Assembly (NCBI GenBank): GCA_016712345.1
Contig: JADJRH010000001.1
Span: 4,402,001-4,466,000 of the forward strand
Direction of reading: 5' to 3'
Length of the DNA: 64,000 nucleotides
Origin: Polyangiaceae bacterium
GTDB lineage: Bacteria > Myxococcota_A > Polyangia > Polyangiales > Polyangiaceae
Position 1 is the first letter of the stretch. Each line of letters starts with the position of its first letter. This document shows, piece after piece, positions 62,372-64,000 of the stretch. Both the position numbers and the translations under genes were made by a program. The notes under the pieces are model-generated. The model saw nothing but the letters and a program-made list of their open reading frames with translations. It was not told where the DNA came from and did not search any database.

Positions 62372-63184
62372 TTAGGCCATTTTAACCGCCTGCACCTGAA
62401 CCTTGTCCCGCGTTCTCACCGTCACGCGCATGGGCATTTCCTTGAGTTTGGCGACCGCGCTCTTGTCCACGTTGGCCGAGATCGTCGCGAGCATTCGCGG
62501 CCTGCCCGTTTCGTTTCGCGCGATGTGTACAATTTGCGCTCCCACGAGAGCCACCCCGTTGATGACAAGCGTTTCGATTTGGTTCTGTTCAAAGGGAATG
62601 TCTTCGTCGAACGCCACGTGCATTCGAAACGCGTTGGGTGTTGACATATCCACATCTTGAATGGTTGCGTGAAGGCCAAACGCCCGCGCAAAGTCGAGCC
62701 TTCTGTCGCGGGCCCTGCGGTCGATCGCAGCGGGTTCAAGCGAAGGATCCCGCATGTTCACAGCCTTTTCGATCATGGCGCGCGCCGTTTGATCGAGCGA
62801 AAGTGAATGATCGCGCCTCAAAAGATCTTCGACCGTGGCGCGCGCGGGCGAACTTTCTGCGATGGCCGCAACGCGCATCGGCTCAAGTTTGTCGGCGATC
62901 CCCCGTTCAACAGCATATTGCTGAACGAAGGCGCTCAGGCAGTTGTAAGCCGTTTTTAGATGCGCCGTGTTGTCCAGATCCACTTCAACGTCCGGCACAT
63001 TGCGCAGCCACTTGAGAGCAAAGTGGAGCACCCACCGATATCGAACATCAAACAGCGGAATTTTGGCGATGGATGCCGCCGCATGAGCCGTTGAAACGGC
63101 GGCCTGATTGGCACTTTGCGCCGCGGAAGTCGCGGGCTCGGTTGTATCGGCCTCTTCACCCATTCTTGAGTCTCCGTTCGTCAC
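62372..63184 (-). CDS. Hypothetical protein in the CHAT-like operon
   Basis: 270 residues from GTG 63184, overlapping the upstream gene's stop (GTGA), so translation is coupled; ATG 63163 (MGEEADTTEP) is an alternative. The N-terminus is an Ala/Ser/Gln-rich tail. The middle is helical with YRWVLHFALKWLRNVPDVEVDLDNTAHLKTAY and an acidic SLSLDQTARAMIEKAV. The C-terminal half is strand-rich (FRMHVAFDEDIPFEQNQIETLVINGVALVGAQIVHI). No family recognised. Probably a soluble partner of the CHAT-like protein and the membrane protein encoded beside it. Confidence 0.75.
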   Translation of the reverse strand: MTNGDSRMGEEADTTEPATSAAQSANQAAVSTAHAAASIAKIPLFDVRYRWVLHFALKWLRNVPDVEVDLDNTAHLKTAYNCLSAFVQQYAVERGIADKLEPMRVAAIAESSPARATVEDLLRRDHSLSLDQTARAMIEKAVNMRDPSLEPAAIDRRARDRRLDFARAFGLHATIQDVDMSTPNAFRMHVAFDEDIPFEQNQIETLVINGVALVGAQIVHIARNETGRPRMLATISANVDKSAVAKLKEMPMRVTVRTRDKVQVQAVKMA

Positions 63185-63999
63185 TGGTTTTGGTTATCGC
63201 GGCGTTGCCCTACGAAAACGCCCAACACCGTTTCTAAAAGGCGACTTCCACCGGTCACCACAGTCACATCCACACCCAAACCGGTGAGCGCCGCAGTCAC
63301 ATAATCTGCCCAACCGCCGAATGGCTTGTTCGCCCACAAAAGGCCCACCGCCGCGGCTCCAGCGACAATCACCCCCACGGTGCTCGCCGCCGAACGTGCA
63401 AGTAAGCTCCAAAACCTCTCAAATACGGCAATTGTAAGCTCCGGCCGTTCAATGCGGCCCGTCCAAACACCAAGTCTGCGTCCGCCGAGTCGGGCCTCCA
63501 CAGTGCGTGTTCCAGTTCCAAGCCAGCCTGCATTCGCGAATACGAATGTCATGCGAGGTCCACCCCGAATCACTGTTTGACCATCGACCCGCCACTCCAA
63601 GGGCAGTTGTGTCGGCTCATAGATCTCCGCTTCTTCGAGATTGTCCATTTTGGTGACCAACTCAAATGTAATCTCGTGGTTGGCTGTCAGTTGGCCGGAG
63701 TTGGCGCGGGCACGCACGGTAAGTAGTTGAGTGGGTACATCGGTGTCCGCTTCTTCGGCAGCATCAAAGTCGCTGAAGCCGCAGTGGATGATCGATACAA
63801 TTTTGTCGGGGATATTGCCCGTATTCACCCAGTTTTCAATTGAACTCAGTGCCGGCTCCACTTTGGCCAACACATCGGCCTGCCCCTGCGAAATGTTTGT
63901 TTGAAAAGCGAGCGTACGGGCATCGTCGATTAACCAACCAAGCACATCAAGCGCGGCGGAAACCCGCCTTTTGCTCTCCGCATCAAACGGAGCCGACGG
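63181..63999 (-). CDS. Hypothetical membrane protein, 5' end outside the window
   Basis: The frame stays open to the window edge: the codons before GTG 63945 read ...FDAESKRRVSAALDVLGWLIDD and continue its helix, so the true start lies beyond 64000. Visible part: an N-terminal helical region, a beta-sandwich (TVRARANSGQLTANHEITFELV, PLEWRVDGQTVIRGGPRMTFVFANAGWLG), then a hydrophobic segment (about STVGVIVAGAAAVGLLW) near the C-terminus and a short cytosolic tail. The beta part resembles Ig-like domains. Overlaps the following gene by 4 nt. Function unknown. Confidence 0.7.
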   Translation of the reverse strand, partial: PSAPFDAESKRRVSAALDVLGWLIDDARTLAFQTNISQGQADVLAKVEPALSSIENWVNTGNIPDKIVSIIHCGFSDFDAAEEADTDVPTQLLTVRARANSGQLTANHEITFELVTKMDNLEEAEIYEPTQLPLEWRVDGQTVIRGGPRMTFVFANAGWLGTGTRTVEARLGGRRLGVWTGRIERPELTIAVFERFWSLLARSAASTVGVIVAGAAAVGLLWANKPFGGWADYVTAALTGLGVDVTVVTGGSRLLETVLGVFVGQRRDNQNQ

Positions 64000-64000
64000 C

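Noticed and set aside
1..64000. tRNA or rRNA genes
   Set aside because: No T-loop-like GGTTCRANTCC in a cloverleaf context and no rRNA-like stretch was seen, including upstream of rimP where a tRNA is common in other bacteria.

Overview
The window looks like chromosomal DNA of a Myxococcota-type bacterium, probably Polyangia-like, with moderately high GC. This is inferred from gene content, not from a marker-gene search: lipoproteins with Gly/Ser/Thr-rich linkers after the lipobox, a 1330-residue protein with two Ser/Thr kinase domains, E. coli-type Icd beside envelope lipoproteins, and many family-orphan secreted proteins. I saw no rRNA, tRNA, CRISPR array or intact transposase.

Layout. 1-5.2 kb: 3' end of smc, a small basic protein, an alpha/beta hydrolase, a minus-strand pair (quinone oxidoreductase, histidine phosphatase) and a small dimeric-barrel-like protein. 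5.4-22.3 kb: the accessory region. A 2374-residue SpvB/VCBS/Rhs polymorphic toxin with its immunity gene is followed by three orphan Rhs C-terminal tips, each with its own immunity gene. A fourth cassette has lost its toxin, then come loose immunity-like genes and remnants. Each orphan cassette is preceded by a copy of a ~185-215 bp GC-rich, multiply palindromic repeat. The region ends with a broken Rpn-type nuclease gene. 22.3-29 kb: an SGNH-like membrane protein, a YchF-type GTPase, and a PNPOx-GNAT fusion divergent from a MocR/PdxR-type regulator. 28.8-29.5 kb: non-coding tandem repeats. 30.2-37.8 kb: the conserved translation/transcription operon rimP-nusA-ylxR/L7Ae-infB-ylxP-rbfA, with a probable attenuator in its leader. 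37.8-47 kb: an M1-like peptidase lipoprotein, a large unknown protein, the twin-kinase receptor-like protein and a SurA-like chaperone. 47-59.7 kb: a VWA lipoprotein, icd, secreted lipoproteins including one with an atypical kinase-like signature, an Omp85-like barrel, an erythromycin-esterase-like lipoprotein, purC and mdh. 59.7-64 kb: a lipoprotein and a minus-strand operon headed outside the window that carries a CHAT/caspase-like protein.

How it works together. The 5-20 kb block is best read as a contact-dependent competition locus. The long Rhs protein is the delivery vehicle, and the orphan tips share its pretoxin segment almost base for base, so homologous recombination could swap the toxin tip. 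The row of immunity genes would protect against former or neighbouring tips. The repeated palindromic element marks the upstream junction of every displaced cassette and is the least explained structure in the window. A second window-wide signal is the excess of GTGTAC (extended form near TGTGTACNCATTG), which is depleted across the cassette array.
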